Below are positions 38,412 to 47,780 of a DNA stretch of 64,000 nt, piece by piece; the stretch's first letter is position 1; the number at the start of each line of letters is the position of its first letter. Under the pieces are notes generated by a model that ran no database searches, was not told where the DNA came from, and saw only the letters and a program-made list of their open reading frames with translations. The position numbers were made by a program, and so were the translations under genes. The stretch lies in assembly GCA_019828565.1 (NCBI GenBank), contig JAHDYR010000016.1:62001-126000 (forward strand), given 5' to 3'. The stretch is from Carpediemonas membranifera (Eukaryota > Fornicata).

Positions 38412-38555
38412 CTTGTCTTGATGAGAGCTCGATCCAATCTCGACTCAGGCCCAGTCAAGACTGTAAGGAACAGCATAGAAGGTTTTGGATGTCCAAAGGA
38501 CACGTACTCTTGCACATACAGCCTTCCCAGTCGCCGCCTGACCTAATCTGGCAAT

Positions 38556-39143
38556 ATGAACGCCACGCCCAGTTATGTGGTCCATGTGCATGGACAGGAT
38601 CCACAGTTCCTCGTAGACAAGATAGTTCGTCGGAAGATCTACGATTGCAACTTCTGGAAGGTGTACTGCACCTCGTTGGAGCAGGACACCGTGATCCACC
38701 GCGTTCTCGAGCTGTTCTACGTCGGAGGCACATTCGGCGCATATGAAGAGCCCTCTCCCTTTCTCTGCCTTCTCTTGAAGCTCCTACAGGTTCAGCCACC
38801 GCTCGAACTCGTGACTGGCATCTTCACCCGCTCAACGAACCCTCACGTCCGCGTCCTCGCGGCCATGTACACACGGATGGTCGCCCCGTCCGCCGTGATC
38901 TATGAGACGCTGGAGCCGTTGCTGTTTGACCGAGCCCCCGTCCGAACGAGGGCAGGGATCGAGTGGGGCGAGAGCACCGTTGACACCATCGTCGGGGACC
39001 TCATCGATGACCAGTTCGTGTTCAACATCACCCTGCCCCACCTCGTCGGGCGGCGGTTGCTGGTGGCACGGAATGAGCTTGGGCCGATGGAGTGGCCGGA
39101 GGGCGTCGAGGCCGAAGCCAGGGCGGTAGTCGAGGGCGAGTGA
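38556..39143 (+). CDS. PRP38: Pre-mRNA splicing factor PRP38 (unit 1, intact)
   Basis: A 195-aa protein that is essentially the PRP38 domain. VHGQDPQFLVDKIVRRKIYDCNFWK corresponds to human VHGTNPQYLVEKIIR, followed by ELFYVGGTFGAYEEPSPFLCLLLKLLQVQP and VRVLAAMYTRM. The C-terminal RS or acidic tail of animal PRP38A is lacking. PRP38 joins the spliceosome with the tri-snRNP and is needed for its activation. Here it lies about 1.6 kb upstream of a U1 snRNA gene, and the mini-introns nearby show the machinery is in use. A C5 run near 38935 keeps this copy in frame. The copy in unit 2 has C6. Confidence 0.92.
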   Translation: MNATPSYVVHVHGQDPQFLVDKIVRRKIYDCNFWKVYCTSLEQDTVIHRVLELFYVGGTFGAYEEPSPFLCLLLKLLQVQPPLELVTGIFTRSTNPHVRVLAAMYTRMVAPSAVIYETLEPLLFDRAPVRTRAGIEWGESTVDTIVGDLIDDQFVFNITLPHLVGRRLLVARNELGPMEWPEGVEAEARAVVEGE

Positions 39144-39244
39144 GTGTGGCTCGGCCGTTATGGGGTATATACGCACAGTAAGACATGTCGGTAAATCTCA
39201 ATATCGAGTGACCGTCCGTAACCCGCGTGCCTGCACCGGCGATA

Positions 39245-40089
39245 ATGTCCAATTCAGCAGCAACAAGAGATTGGGCGAAGAGCACGCTCAAACAGCTTCC
39301 TATTAATATAATAATCTCCCTTACCTTCTTTGTAATCACGTTTTTGCTTGAAAGACCAAAGATTTCGGCTGACATCGTTCCCAAGCGCGATTTCAGCCTC
39401 ACAGACGCATCAATATCATTTGTTGCTAAGTCATCCATTGTCCCGTACACAGTAGTCATCGTCTTCATGGTCTCCGTCGTCCTTCTTGCCCCCCTCCTCG
39501 CCCTGCCCGTCAGCCCCGTCCTCTCCGCCGAGATCCTGCTCTCCTCGGCCGTCTGCATCTCAGTACAAGTGTGTCACACCCACCCCGCTCACACAGTACC
39601 TGCTCGTCTCCTTCCTCAAGGTGACGACGGGTCGACTCCGCCCGGACTTCATTTCCCGCTGCGGGTGGGATGCGGTAGCTGACCAGTGTACGGGCGACCC
39701 CAGCACGGTGTTTCAGGGTCGACTTTCGTTCCCCCTCTGGTCATGCGGGGGCGTCCATGTGTGCTAGCATGCTCCTCAGCGCGTCCTTATTCACCGTCTT
39801 CGTCGTCCACCGCAACGACTGGCATCCCAAGGCCCTCAGCACCGCCGTCGGTGTGATCAGCACCCGGGGGTGGGTCGGGGTCAGCTTCTTGCCCGTCCTC
39901 TTCGGCCTCTTTGTCGGACTTACCAGAACCCTGGATCACCACCACCACCCAGGCGACGTGGGAGTCGGCATGGCAATCGGCGCGACCTTCGCAGTGGCAG
40001 CAGTGGCGCTGGCCGAGAGGAGGTTCGACAGATACCAGGCCCAGTGCAGGGCTGGGCGCCACAAGAAGAGCCTGCCGTTGTACACTTAG
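39245..40089 (+). pseudogene. PAP2-family phosphatase, unit 1, frameshifted
   Basis: Same gene as 47781-48624 with a 34-nt intron at 39563-39596. Here a C5 run (about 39730, versus C4 in unit 2) shifts the frame just before the catalytic PSGH motif. Translation after splicing would end shortly after, losing motifs 2 and 3. The rest of the exon (to 40089) is intact in another frame. It is either recently inactivated or a base-count error in the assembly. Confidence 0.75.
39563..39596 (+). other. 34-nt intron in PAP2 gene (unit 1)
   Basis: GTACAA donor and GCTCACACAG acceptor, phase 0. Identical to the intron at 48099-48132. Confidence 0.8.
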
Positions 40090-40718
40090 GCGATGGTGTC
40101 ACGTTCATGTCATGTCGCTGTGACTGTGACTGGGCGATAAACAACTGCTGAGGCAGGTATGGCGGCACAGTAAATGTGACATGTCGTTGCAACATGTTTT
40201 AGTGGATTGGGGGTCTGCCCACGATTGCTCGGAAATATCGCCGCGAGATTCTCGCCCCACAAACTGATGACTAGGACATACAAATGCACTCCCGCGATCC
40301 GCTGACCCTACCAGCGATTGCACGTCTTCTGGCTCATCCCCAGTGTGCCGTGCTAGGGCCCAGAATTATGATAAAGACTGTTTACGACTTCCGCAGGTTA
40401 AGGGCACACCAGTTCAGTTTTTCAATTCCAAATTTTGGACGACGAAATGAGTCCCCGCTCTACCCGGACTAGACTAGACCTAGCCAATACGCCATAGTTA
40501 CACAACAAACGGCTAGTAGCGATCGTGGCTCAGGTATGCCAAGGCGAGGGCACGGTCTCAATCAAATGCCGTCAACAGGTCATGAATCTGACAGAGAACA
40601 AGATCAAGACGGTTATTGACACATTTCGAGCAATCATCATTTCTGTCAGGCAACAGCCAATTTTTGTGTGAGAAAAATGGGACGAGTGAAAAAATGTGAT
40701 TGGATCATTTTTTTGGTC
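40090..40718. other. Non-coding stretch upstream of U1, unit 1
   Basis: 629 bp without a supported ORF. The part at 40590-40655 can fold: CTGACAGA (about 40588) pairs with TCTGTCAG (about 40640), enclosing an inner ATTG/CAAT hairpin. CCAATTTTTGTG, an Sm-like stretch, follows at about 40657. A T7 run (40708-40714) lies just before the U1 5' end. It may hold a second small RNA or the U1 promoter. Confidence 0.4.
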
Positions 40719-40880
40719 ATACTTACCATTGGAGGCCATATGTCCCTCAAGAACGACGTTGGCGATCTAGGAGTGCTACACGTTTGTGGTTGGTGCACCT
40801 AGGTCCTCGCTGGCTGGTCTAAGGCCTGGCGAGATCCTCTTATTTGTTCCAGCGGAGAAGGCGTTCGCGCCGCTCCTACC
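40719..40880 (+). ncRNA. U1 spliceosomal snRNA (unit 1)
   Basis: About 160 nt with the U1 order of elements. The 5' end ATACTTACC is the 5' splice-site recognition sequence. Stem H is GGAGG (40731-40735) paired with TCCTC (about 40834). Stem-loop I, AUGUC/GACGU, has a ten-base loop CCUCAAGAAC containing UCAnGAA, the U1-70K site (UCAyGAA elsewhere). Stem-loop II pairs GATCTAGG with CCTAGGTC. Its loop lacks the AUUGCAC U1A site, as in several protists. Stem-loop III pairs CTCGCT with GGCGAG. An Sm-like TTATTTGTT (40840-40848) follows. Terminal hairpin IV has GGCG-UUCG-CGCC inside GGAG/CTCC, like human U1. The exact 3' end is a guess. Confidence 0.88.
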
Positions 40881-41313
40881 CCCCAACTAACAACATCAAA
40901 ACGACGGTATTGTGGTGTAAATTTCTTGTTTGGTCGTTCTCATGTGCATGATGATGTACAGAACTGGTCAGATCACTAATGCAGGGTAAAGCAACCGAGC
41001 AGGAAGAGGAGACCCCTGACCAGGCCTGCAAGCTCAACCACCCAGAATCCCAGGTAAACGATATGTGTCAGCCACATTCTCGTGGATAGAATGTCCTTTT
41101 GGCTTTGCAATCGGCACTGTTTGAGTAGATCTTCGCTCCCACCTTCTCTTCCTAATCGGTCTAATTAGAGCACAAAAATAGCCGCGCAATACATGGTGTA
41201 TGCGTGCTAGAGTCAACACCTTACCCAACACTTGACAATATCCCCAGTGACAACCCGCCATTCAATTTCGCAGATTATGTCACGACGCCGCGGGCAAGCT
41301 TCAACTCGGGATT
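40881..41313. other. Intergenic between U1 and HDAC, unit 1
   Basis: 433 bp, no supported gene. A box-C-like ATGATGA near 40949 and a CTGA near 41019 are too weakly spaced and flanked to call a C/D snoRNA. Confidence 0.4.
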
Positions 41314-42621
41314 ATGAGCTCGGCCTCCCCTGCTTCGAAGCGAACAGTGTCATTCTTCCATGATCCCGACTTTGGGCAGCACTACTTAGGCCCTGAGCAT
41401 GCGATGAAGCCGTTCCGGTTCGCCTTGACGTGTGAGCTAGTAATGAGCTACGGACTGCATGAACAGATGTCTATATACAGCCCACGACTGCTTTCTAGCA
41501 TGGAGATGACCAAGTTCCACACCGAGGAGTACGTCAGCTTCCTGCAGCAAGTCGCCCCCGACGGCCCCGTCTCACAGTCCGAGCCCAACCCATTCAACAT
41601 CGGGGAAGACTGCCCGTCGTTTGTGGGGCTCTTCCCGTACTGCCAGCGCTCCTGTGGCGGCAGTGTGACTGGCGCGGCCCATCTTATCGCGGGGCACTCC
41701 GACATTGCCGTCAATTGGATGGGTGGCATGCACCACGCCAAGAGGAACGAGGCCAGTGGATTCTGCTACGCTAATGACATTGTCCTGGGCATCCTGGAGC
41801 TGCTGAAGTTCATTCCGCGCGTGCTCTACATCGACATCGACATCCACCACGGCGACGGCGTAGAAGAGGCCTTCTACACTACGGACAGGGTCATGACAGT
41901 ATCCTTCCACAAGCACGGCAACTCCTTCTTTCCTGGCACGGGCGCAGTGTCCGACGCGGGTGTCGGTCCCGGACTCGGCTACGCCGTGAACGTGCCGCTC
42001 AACGACGGCATGGACGACGAAAGCTACACCACGCTGTTCAAGGCCGTCATCCGGGACGTCATGGAGCACTTCAGGCCCGGCGCTATCGTGCTTCAGTGCG
42101 GCGCTGACTCCCTCGCGAACGACAGGCTCGGTTGCTTCAACCTGACCATCGGCGGACATGGCGAGTGCGTGGATTTCGTCAAGTCCCTCGGCCTGCCGCT
42201 CATGGTGCTCGGCGGGGGCGGCTACACGCTGCCCAATGTTGCCCGCTGCTGGGCTTATGAGACGGCTTTGTGTGTGGGCGCGAGGATTCCAGAGGAGGTG
42301 CCCAAGCATGAGTTTTACGAGTACTACGGGCCCGATTACTGTCTTAACATTGTCAAGAACAACCAGCAGAACATGAATACGCGCGAGGACTTCGATCGGC
42401 TTTATCAGAAGGTATACACCCAGCTCCGGTCGATACAGCCGGCGCCAGGGGTCGGGTTGACCTCCATGCCGGCTGGGGTGGGCCTGGACCTTCAGGCGGA
42501 CATCGACATGGGCGAGGATAGTGCGGGCAACTCCAGGGTGACGGCCACAGCGGCGGACCTGGGCCGGACACTGGATGCCGAGGACAGGCGAGGGCTCAGG
42601 CCAAGTGAGTTTGTAGATTAA
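41314..42621 (+). CDS. Class I histone deacetylase, Rpd3/HDAC type (unit 1)
   Basis: A 435-aa zinc-dependent deacetylase. GGMHHAKRNEASGFCYANDIV (about residues 137-157) holds the two catalytic His. IDIDIHHGDGVEEAFY (about 170-185) supplies the zinc-binding Asp and His, and QCGADSLANDRLGCFNL the second Asp. GGGGYT (about 299-304) has the transition-state Tyr. All are intact, so an active nuclear enzyme removing acetyl groups from histone tails is expected. The domain fills residues 8-375, and the tail is short and acidic. No class II or sirtuin features are present. It is duplicated without amino-acid change at 49848. Confidence 0.96.
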   Translation: MSSASPASKRTVSFFHDPDFGQHYLGPEHAMKPFRFALTCELVMSYGLHEQMSIYSPRLLSSMEMTKFHTEEYVSFLQQVAPDGPVSQSEPNPFNIGEDCPSFVGLFPYCQRSCGGSVTGAAHLIAGHSDIAVNWMGGMHHAKRNEASGFCYANDIVLGILELLKFIPRVLYIDIDIHHGDGVEEAFYTTDRVMTVSFHKHGNSFFPGTGAVSDAGVGPGLGYAVNVPLNDGMDDESYTTLFKAVIRDVMEHFRPGAIVLQCGADSLANDRLGCFNLTIGGHGECVDFVKSLGLPLMVLGGGGYTLPNVARCWAYETALCVGARIPEEVPKHEFYEYYGPDYCLNIVKNNQQNMNTREDFDRLYQKVYTQLRSIQPAPGVGLTSMPAGVGLDLQADIDMGEDSAGNSRVTATAADLGRTLDAEDRRGLRPSEFVD

Positions 42622-42773
42622 AGCTAGTAGGCTGGGAGAAAGGGGTGGGGACGCATTGGGGTTTCAATGACGTGGCGGCATCACTCTGCTAGTGGTCTGT
42701 GCAGCTTTGAGCATTCGTTCCACTTAAGATCGCCCAGTTTGCGCGTGTGCACTTTAAGGCTAACTGGAATCCC

Positions 42774-43427
42774 ATGGTCTCGGAGACGGAGCAAGCCACC
42801 ATCAGGAGACCTGTTGTGCTCAATGGTCCTAGCGGAGTTGGGAAGAGCACCATCATCAAGCAGCTCATGAGGAAGTATCCTGGCGAGTTCGTTTTCGCCG
42901 TCTCTCACACTTCCAGGCCAATGCGGGCCGGTGAGGAGGACGGAAAGGACTACCACTTCAAGACTCGCGAAGAGATAGAGGATCTCCGCGCCCGTGGCCT
43001 TATGCTGGAGACTGCTGAGGTGCACGACAATATCTACGGGACCAGTGTCCAGGCTGTCGAGTCCGAGCTCGGTACCAGTGTCTGCATCCTCGATGTCGAC
43101 TACCAAGGCGCCCTGTCGTGCAAGCGGTACTACTCAGACAAGCCGGTCCGCCCGTTGTACATCTTCGTCGGGCCCTCTGACCTCGACCCGGAGACCGTCT
43201 GCCAGACCATCGAGAAGCGACTGAGACTCCGCGGGACAGAGAGTGAAGAGACTATCCAGAAACGGCTGACGACTGCCGGCCGTGAGCTGGAATTCTTCCA
43301 CTCGAACCCCGGGTTTTACGATCACGTCATCATCAACAAGGACGGGGCCCTCGACGAGACTGTGGCGAAGGTCGAGGAGATCTTCATGCAGGAGACCGTC
43401 CTCCTCGCTAGCCCTGTGCAGGCTTAG
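42774..43427 (+). CDS. GUK1: Guanylate kinase (unit 1)
   Basis: A 217-aa soluble guanylate kinase (GMP + ATP to GDP + ADP). P-loop GPSGVGKSTII is at about residues 18-28. SHTSRPMRAGEEDGKDYHF is the GMP-binding block. Lid and LID-proximal residues (RLRLRGTESEETIQKRL) and the central YGTSVQAV/DVDYQGA segments are complete. No SH3 or PDZ domain is present, so this is the metabolic enzyme and not a MAGUK. I chose ATG 42774. The frame reaches back to a GTG that is part of the GTGCACTTTAAGG element 14 nt upstream. Confidence 0.95.
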   Translation: MVSETEQATIRRPVVLNGPSGVGKSTIIKQLMRKYPGEFVFAVSHTSRPMRAGEEDGKDYHFKTREEIEDLRARGLMLETAEVHDNIYGTSVQAVESELGTSVCILDVDYQGALSCKRYYSDKPVRPLYIFVGPSDLDPETVCQTIEKRLRLRGTESEETIQKRLTTAGRELEFFHSNPGFYDHVIINKDGALDETVAKVEEIFMQETVLLASPVQA

Positions 43428-43654
43428 GCACTTTGTCATCACTTTATCATAAAAGTCGGATGAAACGGGCCGACCCTGGGCGTTGGTGGGCACTGAACCT
43501 GTGGCCTCCTGCCGTCTTTATGGCTCGCAACATCGCCCCCTCCGCCTTGAGCTGATCTCGCCGAAGATCGCGCGATCTCTCACATCTACTTGGGGCTTTG
43601 AAGTTCGAACCGTGTCTGTCCAGGAGACGATGACGATGACAACTACTGAATCAT
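43428..43654. other. Duplicated GPAT promoter and duplication junction
   Basis: This is the upstream region and first seven codons (MTMTTTE) of the GPAT-like gene, copied in unit 1. At 43650 the sequence leaves GPAT. Four bases TCAT follow, and the BTB-LRR interior starts at 43655 in a different frame. A transcript from here would give only a short nonsense peptide ending at 43722. Confidence 0.85.
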
Positions 43655-45451
43655 CATCGAGGACGTCCCCTCCTCCGTCCATGCCCTCAGCGCCGCCCAC
43701 TACATGGGGCTGGACGGAATAGACCATGTTATTGCCAAGTACATTGCTGAGAATTTGGTGTTCTCCCCAATTGTCCTGGTCGGGCTCCCCGAAGATTGCC
43801 TCGCACTTGTCATCCAGTACTGCTCGCCGATAGCGCTGCTGCTGGTCGAGTTCGAGGTCGAGAACACCGAGTTTGTCATCGAGACCCTGGCCCGGGCTTG
43901 GAGGGGGTGGGACAGACGCGGATCGTCTCGACACGACTTGGTTGGGGCCGACCTTGCCATTATCGCCCAGTCGGGATCAGAATCTGCCATGAACCGCGTG
44001 CTCTTAGCGTGCTCGACCCTCGTCACAACGTTCAGCCCACGCCCCCGCACGCCCCCTGCCCAACCTCGCCCTGATCTTTTGCCCGCTGCACCCAACTCAC
44101 AAGGGTCGACCTGTCGAACGTCGACGATGAGGCCGTGCCTGTTATAACCCAGCCCTACCCTACCAGTCGACGGACACCGCCAACGGTGGTCCTGCGGGGG
44201 GCTGGTTCGAGTCTATCCGGGTCTGATCTTCGACCGCTATTGTCATTGAGTCAGCGCAGTCAAAGCTCAGACAGGGCACGATTGCCCATGTCTCCCGCCC
44301 GACATCCGACACAGATCTTGACCGCCCGCCGGAGATCCATGCCGCCCACCCCGCGGCTCATCCCCCAGTCGACCGCCGACCCGCCTCTTGTCATAGACAT
44401 GGGCATCATGTCACGTGCCTTAGCCTGCCCACTGGCCAGCTGGGCTCTCACCACTCTATCCGCTGTGGTCGACCTCGACCTGTCTTCATGCGTCGCCTTG
44501 GGTGACACGGGCGGGTCTCTCCTCGCCATGATCATACCTAATCAACAGATTAGATCACTCAATGTTAGCCGTTGTGGACTGCAGTCCAAGGGTGTCAGAA
44601 TGCTGCTCCAGGCAGCCAGTAAGTCCCGGTATCTTAATGAGCTCGTGCTCGACCACAACACGTTCTCAAACTCAGACCCACACGCGATAAGCAATGAGTG
44701 TCAGATGCTAGCCGCTGCGGTCAAGACGTCCAGACTGCAGCTGCTCCATCTGGGCGATATGAGCGCCTCCAGGGACCACGGTGCGGCCCTGTTCGAGGCC
44801 CTGGGAGAGTCGGGTCTCGCCACCTTGGCCGACCTGTCCGTCGCGGGGTGGCCGCTCACATCCTCTAGTGCCACGGCACTGAAGCAGTCGCGGGTATTCC
44901 GGCATTTGCAGCGATTGGACATTTCCGGCGTCAGTCTCATTTCTACTGGGTCCGATCCCCTTAATATTATCATGTCTGCCATATCTCAATCCGATATACG
45001 AGATCTATTCTTTGAATCCATGGGCGAGCTTTCCGTGGACGCCGGACGCCTCCTGGGCGCCCTTCTGTACAACACCCCCGCCCTGGAGCAGCTGTCTATC
45101 GCCCACACCGAGCTCTCGGCCTCAGTGGTGCGGAGCATCGTCAAGGGGCTCCAGCCAAACCCCCGTATCGGATTCTGTGCGGTGCGGCGGCTGGATCTGT
45201 CCTGGTGTGGGCTCAGGTTTTCTGGTGCTAGCTTTATATTCTCGGTAATGCGGATGCCGGCGAGTCGACTGAGCACGCTTGTGTTACGGGGTAACACTCT
45301 CGGGCCTGCGACGGTGCGGGCCGCCGCGGACTTGGTGCGGCATCTGCGGGGCGTGGACTACGGTCGGTATCAGCAGCTTGACCTGGACCTTCGCGACGAC
45401 GTTGAGGGGCTCGGGGTTGTCCCGGACTTGCCCGGTTGTATCCATATGTGA
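43655..45451 (+). pseudogene. BTB-LRR gene, unit 2, truncated and frameshifted
   Basis: Lacks the first 80 codons (promoter and most of the BTB domain), cut by the duplication junction. Two further single-base expansions relative to unit 1 break the frame: C4 to C5 near 44051 and T3 to T4 near 44076. The leucine-rich part stays open from about 44135 to the stop. No start codon with a promoter is available, so it is unlikely to make the original protein. Confidence 0.85.
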
Positions 45452-45533
45452 TAGTGCCGGCTATGTCACGTGGACACCACTGAACTGAAGTCCACGGAAG
45501 TAGCGAGTGAACTCATTTTTACGCGCCCATCAT

Positions 45534-46946
45534 TTACCTGAGCTTGAGTGCAATTGACATCAGGGGGACAACTCCGAGGCCGCACACTGTCGCGCTGAGC
45601 CCCAGTTGGGGGAGCAGGTCGACGTCTGCCCTGCTTATTGCTGTAGCCGCACCGCCCAGCAGCGCAAGCACAGCCAGGCCGCGGAGGTCGACCATGGCTC
45701 GGAGTGCGTCCATGACGCGGCCAGACTTGGTGAACCAGGCCGCGTTAGTCCCCAACCTTAGCGTCAGTGGGCCCAGCCCCAGAGCAATACATGCTGCCGG
45801 AGAATAGTGCGACCCAACCCACACCGTACCGATCGATATAAGTCCTATCATAAACATGAGAGCGTTATTGGTGCGGAGTTGAGCGGGGTTCAGCGTCGAC
45901 GCCGCAATATTCTCAAACGGCCCGTTTAGGGCGAACAGGGGTAGTGCCAGCCATGAAAGCTGGACCGCCCGCACAACGTCCGGGCCCGAGGTCGGGAACA
46001 CGACAGACATGGCCAGCGGGGTCAGCGGGCATCCGAGGGCAACAGCAGCAAAGGCAATGTAGGTCTCGAGTCGCGCCATTCGAAGCAGACCCAGCTTGTC
46101 GACGCCACTGTCTCTGGCGGCACGGAGGGCGACCTGCTCGTCGATGGGAGCGAAGATGAACTTGACAGGCATGCCTGATAGTGTTGCTGAGAGTGCCCAA
46201 GCCCCGCTGAACGCACCGGAGGGTGCTGCAAATGCCATGACAGCCCTCTCGCCCTCGGCCAGCACCAGACGTTGGGCGGAGTTGAGCGTGTATTGGGTCA
46301 TAAACTGCGAGTCGACTCTGCCCCACTGGGCACGGGGCTGGGGCTTGACTGAGCGGGACACAGTGGCGAACACGGCGAGGAGGGTGAGTGAGGCGGCTAG
46401 TTGCGTGGCGGCCAAGCATGCAGGGGTCCAGGCGGGAGTGATGGCCTTGGCACTCACCCCAATCGCCACAGCGACTGTAATCACGCTCCTGACGGTTTCA
46501 GCGAGCGAGTCGGCGTGTGTCTTGACTTCAATCGAGTCGGCCAGGAGACAACGGCCCAGGAAGGGTTCGGCCGCCGCCTCGACCAGTGCGGCCATCATGA
46601 TGATACCGCCGGCTATGGCACCACATGTAAAGGGGACGGACTCGGTCATGAGGAGTTCGGGCTTGCTGACAACCAGCATGACAGCCACAACAGCCACCAC
46701 AGCTGTTATGAGGAAAGGTATGGTCTTGTATGCTGGGGAGATACGGTGTTCTGTCGAGAATACCCGCATCTGGGTTGTTCGTACGTTCTCGAGAGCTAGG
46801 AGCGTGCATACGGTCGTAATGATCTGAAACTGGACGGCAGAAAGACTGAAAGCATCTGTAGGTAATCTAGCAGTAATATACATGTTTGATGCGAATGATA
46901 TGGCGTTTGCAGCCACCTGGCCGCTGAGGATGGACAGTAGCCCCAT
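45534..46946 (-). CDS. RFT1: RFT1 family protein (unit 2)
   Basis: Encodes the same 470 residues as the unit 1 gene at 36999-38411. The open frame and its upstream region are both complete, so the dosage of this ER membrane protein may be doubled. Confidence 0.87.
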   Translation of the reverse strand: MGLLSILSGQVAANAISFASNMYITARLPTDAFSLSAVQFQIITTVCTLLALENVRTTQMRVFSTEHRISPAYKTIPFLITAVVAVVAVMLVVSKPELLMTESVPFTCGAIAGGIIMMAALVEAAAEPFLGRCLLADSIEVKTHADSLAETVRSVITVAVAIGVSAKAITPAWTPACLAATQLAASLTLLAVFATVSRSVKPQPRAQWGRVDSQFMTQYTLNSAQRLVLAEGERAVMAFAAPSGAFSGAWALSATLSGMPVKFIFAPIDEQVALRAARDSGVDKLGLLRMARLETYIAFAAVALGCPLTPLAMSVVFPTSGPDVVRAVQLSWLALPLFALNGPFENIAASTLNPAQLRTNNALMFMIGLISIGTVWVGSHYSPAACIALGLGPLTLRLGTNAAWFTKSGRVMDALRAMVDLRGLAVLALLGGAATAISRADVDLLPQLGLSATVCGLGVVPLMSIALKLR

Positions 46947-47090
46947 CTTGTCTTGATGAGAGCTCGATCCAATCTCGACTCAGGCCCAGTCAAGACTGTA
47001 AGGAACAGCATAGAAGGTTTTGGATGTCCAAAGGACACGTACTCTTGCACATACAGCCTTCCCAGTCGCCGCCTGACCTAATCTGGCAAT

Positions 47091-47679
47091 ATGAACGCCA
47101 CGCCCAGTTATGTGGTCCATGTGCATGGACAGGATCCACAGTTCCTCGTAGACAAGATAGTTCGTCGGAAGATCTACGATTGCAACTTCTGGAAGGTGTA
47201 CTGCACCTCGTTGGAGCAGGACACCGTGATCCACCGCGTTCTCGAGCTGTTCTACGTCGGAGGCACATTCGGCGCATATGAAGAGCCCTCTCCCTTTCTC
47301 TGCCTTCTCTTGAAGCTCCTACAGGTTCAGCCACCGCTCGAACTCGTGACTGGCATCTTCACCCGCTCAACGAACCCTCACGTCCGCGTCCTCGCGGCCA
47401 TGTACACACGGATGGTCGCCCCGTCCGCCGTGATCTATGAGACGCTGGAGCCGTTGCTGTTTGACCGAGCCCCCCGTCCGAACGAGGGCAGGGATCGAGT
47501 GGGGCGAGAGCACCGTTGACACCATCGTCGGGGACCTCATCGATGACCAGTTCGTGTTCAACATCACCCTGCCCCACCTCGTCGGGCGGCGGTTGCTGGT
47601 GGCACGGAATGAGCTTGGGCCGATGGAGTGGCCGGAGGGCGTCGAGGCCGAAGCCAGGGCGGTAGTCGAGGGCGAGTGA
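47091..47679 (+). pseudogene. PRP38, unit 2, frameshifted
   Basis: Identical to 38556-39143 except for C6 instead of C5 near 47470. The frame changes after LFDRAP and ends about 15 codons later, dropping the last third of the PRP38 domain. The remaining sequence to 47679 is open in another frame. With unit 1 intact, loss here would be tolerated, but a miscounted homopolymer is equally possible. Confidence 0.8.
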
Positions 47680-47780
47680 GTGTGGCTCGGCCGTTATGGG
47701 GTATATACGCACAGTAAGACATGTCGGTAAATCTCAATATCGAGTGACCGTCCGTAACCCGCGTGCCTGCACCGGCGATA

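Larger units (their letters stand above)
35122..43650. repeat. 8.53-kb tandem duplication, unit 1
   Basis: Runs from inside the BTB-LRR gene to codon 7 of the GPAT-like gene (ending ACTACTGAA). It carries RFT1, PRP38, PAP2, U1 snRNA, HDAC and guanylate kinase. Unit 2 (43655-52184) repeats it in the same order and orientation. The only differences I found are five single-base homopolymer length changes. RFT1, HDAC and guanylate kinase encode identical proteins in both units. Confidence 0.95.

Noticed and set aside
39227-40089. Two separate small genes in the PAP2 locus
   Set aside because: The 5' membrane segment and the 3' catalytic part are one PAP2 protein once the 34-nt intron is removed, as the intact unit 2 copy shows.
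40585-40605. ACAGAGA motif as part of U6 snRNA
   Set aside because: The invariant AGC triad and the U6 intramolecular stem-loop do not follow, and the ACAGAGA lies inside a different inverted repeat.
40945-41025. C/D-box snoRNA candidate
   Set aside because: Box C and D-like strings are present, but there is no terminal stem bringing them together and no guide region could be tested.
43483-43722. 79-codon ORF across the duplication junction as a new fusion gene
   Set aside because: After the GPAT start codons the BTB-LRR part is read out of frame and stops within about 20 codons, so a functional product is unlikely.
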